Positions 1-6,392 of a DNA stretch of 8,840 nucleotides are shown piece by piece (position 1 is the first letter of the stretch; each line of letters begins with the position of its first letter). This DNA comes from Bacteroidales bacterium UBA1757 (GTDB lineage: Bacteria > Bacteroidota > Bacteroidia > Bacteroidales > UBA1402), in contig DCHH01000005.1 in NCBI GenBank assembly GCA_002315625.1, forward strand, positions 12,500-21,339, in the 5' to 3' direction. Below the pieces are notes generated by a model, which worked only from the letters and a program-made list of their open reading frames with translations, searched no databases and had not been told where the DNA came from. The position numbers and the translations under genes are program-made.

Positions 1-67
1 GTCTCGCTTATGCGAAACTCAAATTGTTTATTGTTTGATTGTTATTAGAATTCTACATTCAGTATCG

Positions 68-100
68 CAAAGATAATCACGATTGCCACACATATCCAAA
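68..100 (-). promoter_or_regulatory. Leftward Bacteroidota-type promoter
   Basis: On the minus strand TTTG (100-97) is followed after 21 bases by TATCTTTG (75-68). This fits the Bacteroidota housekeeping-sigma pattern TTTG-N19-21-TAnnTTTG. Transcription would begin near base 63 and leave the window to the left after about 60 bases without a usable ATG. The driven gene is therefore outside the window. Confidence 0.55.
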
Positions 101-190
101 CATTACTCATTTCCTGACCTCCAGGGAGTGGAGCATCGTTGCCCCGCCAGTCCCGCCACAAGCACCACACGACCACCTTTTGTGTCTCAC

Positions 191-221
191 TTTGCGTTGA
201 TAACCGAAATAATTACTTTTG
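191..221 (+). promoter_or_regulatory. Promoter of yccF
   Basis: TTTG (191-194), a 19-base spacer and TACTTTTG (214-221) match the Bacteroidota -33/-7 consensus exactly. The expected start of transcription is about base 226, leaving a leader of roughly 12 bases before the ATG at 238. This supports 238 as the translation start rather than the in-frame TTG at 139, which lies upstream of the promoter. Confidence 0.7.
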
Positions 222-237
222 CACAAAATTTCTCATA

Positions 238-606
238 ATGAACATTCTCGGAAACATTCTCTGGCTTATTCTTGGAGGAGTCATCACGGCGTTGCTTTAT
301 TTTGTGGCCGGACTCCTCATGTGCATCACAATCATTGGCATCCCCTTTGGTGTCCAGATGTTTAAATTCGGCATTTTCTCCCTGATGCCGTTCGGCCATA
401 CCGTCGTGGAGTCGTCCCAATTCTCGGGCTGTCTGTGCACCATCTTCAATGTCCTGTGGATTATTGGCGGATGGTGGGAGATTGCAGTCGTCCATGCCGT
501 TTTCGGCGGAGTTCTCTGCCTGACCATCATCGGCATTCCCTTCGGTGTACAGCACTTCAAGATTGCCATGTACTCCCTTCTTCCATTCGGACGGACAATT
601 CAATAA
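238..606 (+). CDS. yccF: YccF domain-containing inner-membrane protein
   Basis: This 122-residue, strongly hydrophobic protein has two copies of the YccF domain. The core of the first copy runs from C29 to G53 and that of the second from C94 to G118. Each contains TIIGIPFGVQ and ends in a S(L)(M/L)PFG segment, and the copies are offset by 65 residues. About four membrane helices are expected, with the IPFG turns between them. YccF proteins are widespread inner-membrane proteins of unknown biochemical role, and nothing here adds one. The frame is open back to a TTG at 139, but that extension (33 residues, rich in His, Thr and Arg) precedes the promoter and is unlike the family, so the ATG at 238 was chosen. 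It is monocistronic and converges on the CotH gene, with 31 bases between the two stops. Confidence 0.9.
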   Translation: MNILGNILWLILGGVITALLYFVAGLLMCITIIGIPFGVQMFKFGIFSLMPFGHTVVESSQFSGCLCTIFNVLWIIGGWWEIAVVHAVFGGVLCLTIIGIPFGVQHFKIAMYSLLPFGRTIQ

Positions 607-637
607 GTACCAATAAGCAAGCCACAAAGCATGCCTG

Positions 638-3076
638 TTATTTTCCTGACGGGACAATGAATTTGCCGGAGAAGGCTGTGGGGCCGGCGGTGAGGCGATA
701 GACGTACAGGCCGGCATCGAGGGTGCGGAGGTCAAAGCGTGCGACTTCGGAGGTCAGGAGCATCGAGGGGGTGCGGAAAAGTTCGCGACCGTCGGGGGAA
801 TATACACAAAGCTCACAGACTGCATGCTTATTGTTGGAAGCCAAGGATTCCGAAATGGCAACATTAAGGTAACCGGCGGAGAACCATACTTTCGGCTCAG
901 AAATTACCGGCACATCGATTGCTGTCGGCTTGGGAGCTAACCGGTAAGTACACTCCTCAAGGGCTGACCAGGTGGAGCCACGAAGGGTTCGGGCCTTCAC
1001 CGTCACAGAGACCGTGTCCTCAGCGGAAGCACGTTTTCCTGTGACAACAATACCGACAGTAGAATTGTATTTCTTGGCCGCCGTAAGGACGGATGAGGTG
1101 TATGGAACCCGCGGATCCTTCCCGTTCAGAGTGTAATAAATCACATCTCCCTTGACCTTTGTATCTTCCCCGAAGATATCCAATTCATTAGCCGTGATAT
1201 GCAGTGTATCAGCAATATACGTTCCCGAACGAAGTGCGAATACAGGCGCATCAACCTTCGGGTAAAGCTCGTAGCGCACCAGCTCATCCATCACCGAGGC
1301 AGTCCGGTAGGGAAAATAGTCTTTTAGGAGCATCTGCCACGAGGGATACCAGAAATCGTTGCGGGTATAGACGTCGGTCGCCTCTTTTGTAATCTCTTTC
1401 CGATAGTCTCCCCAGCGAGCCGACTCGGCAATTATAGGCATGGAAATCTCCTCGGCAAGACTGTCGTACAATGCAGCTGCTGCCACTTCCGACAACGGGC
1501 CGCCACTGAAGAAATTCTTATGGATATGGTCAGCCGCCAGAATCTTGAACTCGGGATTCTTCTTGAGGGTCTGCATAATCTTGCTCGGGTCGCCCGACAC
1601 CTTGCTCACCCGCTCGGTGTAAGGATTGGGCTTACCGAAGGAGGAATTGGATTCCCAGACCAGAGCAGTCTCAGCATCCCAGACAAAATAGTGGAATCCC
1701 TTCCCCGGTTCCACACGGCTGCGGGCACAGCGCCAGTTGTTGCTGTCCCAGTCCTCGTTGCCGATGTACCAGTTGAGCAGCATGTAGTCGATGAAATTGT
1801 CGAGGTTAAGCCATGCGCTGTCAGTCAGCATCTTGTAGTTGGCATCCTTTGCATCAGCAGTCACTTTCCTTGCCGTTGCAAACATCTTGTTATAGACGTC
1901 ACGGGTACCGTCAATGTCCTCGTTGTGGTCGCCGATCACATCGTAATCCTCATCCTTGCCGCCAAGATATGCCTGGGCAAAGTCATCGTTTATTTTCTCG
2001 CTGACGTCATAAAGGCCCCAGTAGATGCCATTAAGGAAGAGGTGGACAAAGCGGGTATGAACCCCGGGGTGGCCCATCTCCATCTGCAACTGCTTGGCAA
2101 ACTTGTCGATGACATACTGGGCATGCTCCCGCTGGACAATTTTAGAGGCATACTGACTCTTGCTGCCGTTCACAATCCATGTATAATTGTAACCGGCACG
2201 AAGCACCAGGTGGTCAAACTTCTTCACGGCATCGGTCTTGGGGAACATCTTGTATTTCAGTTTCGATTCCCCGTACTTTGAGCGGAACGATACCCGGAAC
2301 GAATGCTTTGGCGAATTGGCAGGATTACGGCTGTTTCCCCCGTGGAGAAGCATACCGCAGTTAATCTGAAACGACTTGTCACGGGCAGGGTCGTAGAACT
2401 CCAGCGAAACGGCTCTCTCCCATCCGTCTCCCAAATTGCCGGGAGACTTGCCGGTGTGAATATAGATACCGCCCGTCACAGAATCCTCATCATGTGAGAA
2501 AATATTACCGGGGCTGGTCACCACACACATCGAGCCTATCGACATGAACGCACTGTCCATCAAATCTTTATACTCATCCGAAAAGCAGATTTCCGGATCC
2601 ATGGCATAGTCGGCTGTAAAATAGGTCCGCGACTCGCCGCTGCCGCTGTAGCTCCATCCCTCAGGATAGCCGTCAATCTTGGCGGGCTGACGGAGTATAT
2701 CCTCCAAAAACAGATAGGTCTGGGAAACCATCGCATCGGTATTACCCTTATTATCAACACATACGGCGCTGACAGGTGTGGTCTTGGAGATATGAATCGG
2801 GCCCTCATAAAGCATTGCCGTCACACCGAAAGTATCAGCCACCGCAACCGTCTTTCCCTGCTCCGCATCATAGCGCAGCACCGGAGCCGAACCGTCAAGG
2901 GTATAGTAAATCGACGCCTTTGATGATTCGCACGACAGGACAAGGTCAAACGCCTCCTTCTGCCACCCGCCGGGGGTACTGAACTGAGGAAGCAGCGAGT
3001 CCTTGGCCAAAGCCGCAAAAATCGTGAAAGAACAAAGGCAAAACAGGCTGAATCGTTTTAGCATGGGGGTACTCAT
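638..3076 (-). CDS. Secreted CotH-kinase-family protein with T9SS sorting tail
   Basis: This 812-residue exported protein begins with a signal peptide (MLKRFS..., hydrophobic core, likely cleavage after ALA near residue 24). Residues about 30-123 look like a chitobiase/Fn3-associated beta domain (IYYTLDGSAP), and about 612-712 repeat the fold (VIYYTLNGKDPR). Between them, about 195-570, lies a CotH-like kinase domain. It shows a G246-S249 / PKHSFRVSFR segment (K257), the family motif LFLNGIYWGLYDVSEKIN (347-363, with E360), NEDWDSNNW (440-448) and FVWDAETAL (464-472, with D467 at the expected metal-binding position). Residues about 725-812 form a type A T9SS C-terminal domain (LDAGLYVYRL...GKFIV), predicting export through the outer membrane. 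CotH proteins are atypical kinases, known from Bacillus spore coats where CotH phosphorylates coat proteins; the substrate here is unknown. ATG 3076 follows the promoter box, but M5 (3064) is an equally good start and keeps the signal peptide. It appears monocistronic. Confidence 0.88.
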   Translation of the reverse strand: MSTPMLKRFSLFCLCSFTIFAALAKDSLLPQFSTPGGWQKEAFDLVLSCESSKASIYYTLDGSAPVLRYDAEQGKTVAVADTFGVTAMLYEGPIHISKTTPVSAVCVDNKGNTDAMVSQTYLFLEDILRQPAKIDGYPEGWSYSGSGESRTYFTADYAMDPEICFSDEYKDLMDSAFMSIGSMCVVTSPGNIFSHDEDSVTGGIYIHTGKSPGNLGDGWERAVSLEFYDPARDKSFQINCGMLLHGGNSRNPANSPKHSFRVSFRSKYGESKLKYKMFPKTDAVKKFDHLVLRAGYNYTWIVNGSKSQYASKIVQREHAQYVIDKFAKQLQMEMGHPGVHTRFVHLFLNGIYWGLYDVSEKINDDFAQAYLGGKDEDYDVIGDHNEDIDGTRDVYNKMFATARKVTADAKDANYKMLTDSAWLNLDNFIDYMLLNWYIGNEDWDSNNWRCARSRVEPGKGFHYFVWDAETALVWESNSSFGKPNPYTERVSKVSGDPSKIMQTLKKNPEFKILAADHIHKNFFSGGPLSEVAAAALYDSLAEEISMPIIAESARWGDYRKEITKEATDVYTRNDFWYPSWQMLLKDYFPYRTASVMDELVRYELYPKVDAPVFALRSGTYIADTLHITANELDIFGEDTKVKGDVIYYTLNGKDPRVPYTSSVLTAAKKYNSTVGIVVTGKRASAEDTVSVTVKARTLRGSTWSALEECTYRLAPKPTAIDVPVISEPKVWFSAGYLNVAISESLASNNKHAVCELCVYSPDGRELFRTPSMLLTSEVARFDLRTLDAGLYVYRLTAGPTAFSGKFIVPSGK

Positions 3077-3098
3077 ATCTGTAGGTTTTTACTCACCA

Positions 3099-3106
3099 CA
3101 AAGATA
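3099..3106 (-). promoter_or_regulatory. -7 box upstream of the CotH-family gene
   Basis: TATCTTTG on the minus strand (3106-3099) matches TAnnTTTG and lies 22 bases before the ATG at 3076, giving a leader of about 18 bases. No good TTTG partner is visible 19-21 bases upstream (GGCT at the N19 position), so the promoter is weaker or helped by a regulator. It implies that the gene has its own transcript separate from rmuC. Confidence 0.45.
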
Positions 3107-3155
3107 CGAACAGTTTCTCAATTCCAGCCTATGTAACCATACATTAGTCGGAGAT

Positions 3156-3187
3156 CCAGCCAGCGGGCCCCTTGGCCCACTAACTGG
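3156..3187 (-). terminator. Strong 3' hairpin after rmuC, no U-tract
   Basis: On the minus strand CCAGTTAGTGGGCC (3187-3174) pairs with GGCCCGCTGGCTGG (3169-3156) around a 4-base loop. All 14 positions pair when three G-U wobbles are allowed. On the plus strand those three positions become C-A mismatches, so the fold favours RNA read leftwards. It starts 43 bases past the rmuC stop (3231) and precedes the CotH promoter. No run of U follows, so it may be a 3'-end stabiliser or a non-canonical terminator rather than a classic intrinsic one. Confidence 0.55.
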
Positions 3188-3230
3188 TTGTCACATCGCC
3201 AGTTGTATCGTTACTGCTAGCAAGGATGAC

Positions 3231-4598
3231 TCACGGCTCATCATAACCGGGTTCAGGCAGCACCTTCTTGGCAGGCATGGGCACTCCTAACTTTACAATC
3301 TGGCCTGCACTGACAAGAATTCCCTGGCCGGAGTTCTTAAGTTTCTTGTCTGCAGCATCAAAAGCACTTTGTGCCTCATCCAGTTTTTTGCCGAGGGTCT
3401 GCATTGAAGCGGCAAAGTCAGCCACGCGGCCAATCATATTCTGCGCCGATTCAATAATCTTCTGCTGATTCCTCACCTGCTCGACATTCCTCCATGCAAG
3501 GAAGATTGTCCTGAGGAACGGCATAAGGGTTTCTGCCGATGTGATTAACACTTTCTGCTCGTATGCCCACTTCCAGAGCTTGGGTTCGGCAATGTATGCA
3601 AGTTGAAGCGCCGGATAATTCGGAACGAACATGATTACATAATCCACCATTCTACGTCCCGACTTCAAATAATCGCTGTATCTCTTTCCCGCCAATCTCT
3701 TAATCTGCTCCTTAAAGGCAGCGAGATTTCTGGCAGAAGCATCAGCACGCTGGACATCAGTTTCAGCCTCCATGTAATCGGCGAAAGCCGAAAGAGACAC
3801 CTTTGAATCAATTACCACATCCTGATTATCAACGAAATGAAGGATATAGTCAGGACGCATGCGCTTCTCCGAATCCTCGTTGAGAATGACAATGCCAAGT
3901 TCATCACGCAAAGTCTCCTCTTTATCGTAGTCGCGCCCTTCAACCATCCCTTCCGCGTCGAGAAGGTTCTGCAGAATGGTCTCTCCCCAACAACCCTGCA
4001 TCTTTTTCTGCCCGCGCATTGCATCAGCAAGGTGGTCTGCCTTATCACCAATGCTCTTTGTCTGCTCTGCAAGCTGTCTGACGGCGTATTCAAACTTCTC
4101 CTTCATTGTCGCCGTATCCTCACTGTTTTTGGTCTTGTTTTCCTCAAAAGCAGTCTTCATCTCTTTGAGGTCCTTCCCGAGATTGCCGGTTATGGTCTCG
4201 AAGGTCTCGGCGGCTTTCTTGTCCAGTTCCTCCTGGCGCTTTTTGAGAATTTCCTCCGTCTTGGCCATCATTTCAGCTTTCAAAGCATTGCTCTGTTTCT
4301 CGTAGGCTTCGCCTTGCTCCTTCAGGGCCTCTCTGTGATTTTCCTTGATTTCCTGAAGAGTCTTCTCATAGTTTTCTTTCAATGTCGATGAGACATCCTG
4401 AGCAGCTTTCAGCCTCTCTTCAAATACAGCCTGCTTACCCTCAAGTTCCTTCTCAGCAGCAATGCACTTGTTCTCAAACTCATTAAGTATTACCGATTTA
4501 GACTCGGCAACAGCTTTCCACTTCCTAATGCCAAACAAATAGGTAAGACACCATGTCACAACCGCGGCGACAATAACTGATACAATAATAGTTTCCAT
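3231..4598 (-). CDS. rmuC: DNA recombination protein RmuC
   Basis: This 455-residue protein has the RmuC layout. An N-terminal membrane helix (residues about 3-22) is followed by a long charged coiled coil (about 30-195). The RmuC core (about 198-400) has PD-(D/E)XK-nuclease-like positions: GCWGE (E206), RPDYILH (D250) and VVIDSKVS (D264, K266). RmuC limits inversions at short inverted repeats in E. coli and has been linked to DNA recombination and protection; its exact reaction is not settled. The membrane helix suggests that the nuclease-like domain is tethered to the inner membrane and faces the cytoplasm. ATG 4598 is the only start that keeps the helix. The gene stands alone, 138 bases downstream of the zinc-ribbon gene and separated from it by a terminator, and has its own promoter almost touching the start codon. 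Confidence 0.93.
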   Translation of the reverse strand: METIIVSVIVAAVVTWCLTYLFGIRKWKAVAESKSVILNEFENKCIAAEKELEGKQAVFEERLKAAQDVSSTLKENYEKTLQEIKENHREALKEQGEAYEKQSNALKAEMMAKTEEILKKRQEELDKKAAETFETITGNLGKDLKEMKTAFEENKTKNSEDTATMKEKFEYAVRQLAEQTKSIGDKADHLADAMRGQKKMQGCWGETILQNLLDAEGMVEGRDYDKEETLRDELGIVILNEDSEKRMRPDYILHFVDNQDVVIDSKVSLSAFADYMEAETDVQRADASARNLAAFKEQIKRLAGKRYSDYLKSGRRMVDYVIMFVPNYPALQLAYIAEPKLWKWAYEQKVLITSAETLMPFLRTIFLAWRNVEQVRNQQKIIESAQNMIGRVADFAASMQTLGKKLDEAQSAFDAADKKLKNSGQGILVSAGQIVKLGVPMPAKKVLPEPGYDEP

Positions 4599-4602
4599 AT
4601 AA

Positions 4603-4633
4603 CAAAGGTATTTGATTTATCTCTTCTTTGCAA
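4603..4633 (-). promoter_or_regulatory. Promoter of rmuC, nearly abutting the ATG
   Basis: On the minus strand TTG (4633-4631), a 20-base spacer and TACCTTTG (4610-4603) match the Bacteroidota consensus. The ATG begins at 4598, only four bases after the box. Transcription should therefore start at or within a few bases of the start codon, giving a leaderless or near-leaderless mRNA. Confidence 0.65.
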
Positions 4634-4670
4634 TACTCCGCTATTCTCAAAAATGCAACCTTCCCCCCCC

Positions 4671-4715
4671 AAAAAAAACGACAGAGCCGACCCCTGACTG
4701 AGGCCGGCTCTGCCG
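4671..4715 (-). terminator. Intrinsic terminator of the aspS operon
   Basis: On the minus strand CGGCAGAGCCGGCC (4715-4702) pairs with GGTCGGCTCTGTCG (4692-4679): 14 pairs including two G-U, with a 9-base loop. It is followed directly by eight T (4678-4671) and then eight G. It lies 21 bases past the zinc-ribbon stop codon. This is a textbook rho-independent terminator and separates the operon from rmuC. Confidence 0.93.
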
Positions 4716-4736
4716 ATTATGAAGACAAAGTATTGA

Positions 4737-5537
4737 TTAATCGATGATTGGAGCGTCGCCGTCGGTCGAAGCCTTCTCAGCCTTGGCCAGTTCGGGATCG
4801 ACCATGATACGACCGCAGTACTCGCAGACGATGACTTTCTTACGCATGCGGATATCCATCTGCCTTTGTGGCGGAATCTTGTTGTAGCAACCTCCGCAGG
4901 CATCACGCTCGACGGTTACGACGGCCAGACCGTTGCGGGCATTCTTGCGGATGCGCTTGAAAGCGGTGAGCAGACGGGGTTCGATGCGCTCCTCGATGCC
5001 GGCAGCCTTTGTACGGAGAGCCTCCTCCTGACTGCGGGTCTCGCTGATAATCTCCTCAAGCTCAGACTTCTTTACCTCGAGGTCTTTCTTGCGCTCCTCG
5101 ATTTCTGCCGTTGCAGTGGCAAGTTCTTCGGACTTTGTCTTCTCTGTTGCCTCGGCCTCACGGATTTTCTTCTCAGCGAACTCGATTTCAAGTCCCTGGA
5201 ACTCGATTTCCTTGGTCAGGAAGTCGTACTCACGGTTGTTGCGGACATTGTCCTGCTGCTGTTTGTATTTCTCAATCAAAGCCTTGGCAGTCTCAATACT
5301 GCCCTTGCGGGTCTTTCCTTCGGCCTGTGCAGCCTTGATTTCAGCCTTGAAATTCTCAATACGAGTCTGCAGACCGGCTATCTCATCTTCCAGGTCCTGA
5401 ACCTCAAGAGGAAGTTCGCCACGGAGAATCTTGATTTTGTCAATCTCTGAGGCAACCACCTGCAAATCATACAACGAACGGAGCTTCTCCTCTACGGAGA
5501 GTTCCTTGGTTTCAGTTTTTACGTTTTCTGTAGCCAT
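4737..5537 (-). CDS. C4-type zinc-ribbon coiled-coil protein (CT398/FlgZ-like)
   Basis: This 266-residue protein has a long charged N-terminal region (about 10-190), rich in E/K heptads and likely an antiparallel coiled-coil hairpin. A C-terminal zinc ribbon follows, with four cysteines in two CxxC pairs: CGGC (214, 217) and CEYC (238, 241). This is the zf-RING_7 / COG1579 family. Relatives include Chlamydia CT398 (CdsZ) and Helicobacter HP0958 (FlgZ), which bind sigma-54 and secretion or flagellar components. The role in Bacteroidota is not established, and no flagellar or type III genes are visible here. The frame opens at ATG 5585, but the extra 16 residues are hydrophobic and unlike the family, so ATG 5537 (MATENVK) was chosen. 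It is the last gene of the aspS operon, 48 bases after the nif3-like stop and before a strong terminator. Confidence 0.87.
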   Translation of the reverse strand: MATENVKTETKELSVEEKLRSLYDLQVVASEIDKIKILRGELPLEVQDLEDEIAGLQTRIENFKAEIKAAQAEGKTRKGSIETAKALIEKYKQQQDNVRNNREYDFLTKEIEFQGLEIEFAEKKIREAEATEKTKSEELATATAEIEERKKDLEVKKSELEEIISETRSQEEALRTKAAGIEERIEPRLLTAFKRIRKNARNGLAVVTVERDACGGCYNKIPPQRQMDIRMRKKVIVCEYCGRIMVDPELAKAEKASTDGDAPIID

Positions 5538-5585
5538 ATCAATAATGTTAAGATATAATACAACAAAATATCGCCCCATGAACAA

Positions 5586-6392
5586 TCATGGAAGCGACTG
5601 GAAATACTTCACGGGGCAAACCTCACGCTGTGCAATTCGTGTCGCAAAGGTAGATATATTTTTTGACAAAAACTCAAAAAACAGTTCTTTTGTATATTGC
5701 TCTGTCTCGTAATGGCCGGCATCAATAAAAAGGAGACGGCCGTCAGCGAGCATAAAATCGTGGTATTTCAGGTCGGCCGTGATGAAGGCATCGGCTCCCG
5801 CTCTGACTGCATTCTCAATCAGGTCGGCTCCTGCCCCACCGCATACTGCAACTTTGCGTATCTTCCTGCCAGTCAACGCAGAATGACGGAGAACACCACA
5901 TGCGAAGGTACTCTTTACAAGACTCAGAAAATCCAATTCGCTCAAGTCTTCCGTCAATTCTCCCACCTTTCCTGAACCGGCCTGCCAGCCTTCTGCCCTG
6001 ACAGGGAGAGGTTCAAGAAAACCGGTGTTGACCAGTCCGAGTTTCTTGCACATCACTTCACTTACCCCGTTCACAACATTATCGACGTTAGTGTGTCCGG
6101 AGTAGATTGAGACATTGCTGCGGATGGCCTGAGCCAAACAGCGCTGAACCAGGTTTGCTCCCACCACCTGCTTGAGACCGTGAAAAATAAGGGGATGGTG
6201 AGAGACTATCATATTGCAGCCGGTTGCCACCGCTTCGGAGATTACCGATTCCGATACGTCCAGACAGACCAGGATGCCGGTTACTTCCGACTCCGGGTCA
6301 CCTACCTGAAGGCCGCAATTGTCGTAATGCTCCTGAAGGGACAGGGGGGCCAGGGAGGTCTCTATCAGGTCACATACCTCTTTTACCTTCAT
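5586..6392 (-). CDS. Nif3-like dinuclear metal-centre protein (YbgI family)
   Basis: This 268-residue Nif3/YbgI family protein forms a toroidal hexamer in characterised members, with a two-metal site in each subunit. The metal ligands are all present and spaced as in E. coli YbgI: SHHP (H65, H66), HTNVDN (D104), and GHYETE (H227, E231). DNCGLQVGD (24-32) and CGGAGADLIENAV are also typical. The length matches the short form without the PII-like insertion found in some Firmicutes homologues of about 370 residues. Automated pipelines often call it GTP cyclohydrolase 1 type 2 homolog, but the physiological reaction is uncertain. Its ATG overlaps the aspS stop as ATGA (6392-6389), implying translational coupling. 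The zinc-ribbon gene follows 48 bases later. Confidence 0.93.
   Translation of the reverse strand: MKVKEVCDLIETSLAPLSLQEHYDNCGLQVGDPESEVTGILVCLDVSESVISEAVATGCNMIVSHHPLIFHGLKQVVGANLVQRCLAQAIRSNVSIYSGHTNVDNVVNGVSEVMCKKLGLVNTGFLEPLPVRAEGWQAGSGKVGELTEDLSELDFLSLVKSTFACGVLRHSALTGRKIRKVAVCGGAGADLIENAVRAGADAFITADLKYHDFMLADGRLLFIDAGHYETEQYTKELFFEFLSKNISTFATRIAQREVCPVKYFQSLP

Larger units (their letters stand above)
1..237. other. Left-edge control region without a convincing gene
   Basis: No frame on either strand carries a recognisable protein. The region holds a leftward promoter (68-100), a rightward promoter (191-221) and a short imperfect hairpin at the edge, with GTCTCGC (1-7) and GCGAAAC (12-18) around a TTAT loop and one mismatch. 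A 21-codon open frame on the minus strand (45-110) overlaps the leftward promoter and is treated as a finding, not a gene. The layout suggests a divergent intergenic space between yccF and a leftward gene or RNA that starts beyond base 1. Confidence 0.5.

Noticed and set aside
139..237. TTG-started 33-residue extension of YccF
   Set aside because: It begins upstream of the consensus yccF promoter (191-221), so it would not be in the transcript, and it is unlike YccF proteins.
607..637. Bidirectional terminator between the convergent yccF and CotH genes
   Set aside because: Only 31 bases separate the stops and I find no stable hairpin beyond the palindrome GCATGC.
187..735. 182-codon open frame on the minus strand across yccF and the end of the CotH gene
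   Set aside because: It lies opposite yccF, whose duplicated IPFG motifs show the real coding strand; the product is low-complexity and spans two real genes.
1520..2281. 253-codon open frame on the plus strand inside the CotH gene
   Set aside because: It is fully antisense to a gene with clear domain motifs, has no recognisable domain, and its amino-acid make-up mirrors the opposite strand.
3837..4391. Hydrophobic 184-codon open frame on the plus strand inside rmuC
   Set aside because: The Leu/Phe-rich product is what results from reading Lys/Glu-rich coiled-coil codons backwards. The same effect explains the 4866-5450 plus-strand frame opposite the zinc-ribbon gene.
5538..5585. 16-residue N-terminal extension of the zinc-ribbon protein (ATG 5585)
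   Set aside because: The extension abuts the nif3-like stop codon, is hydrophobic and does not resemble the charged family N-terminus beginning MATENVK.
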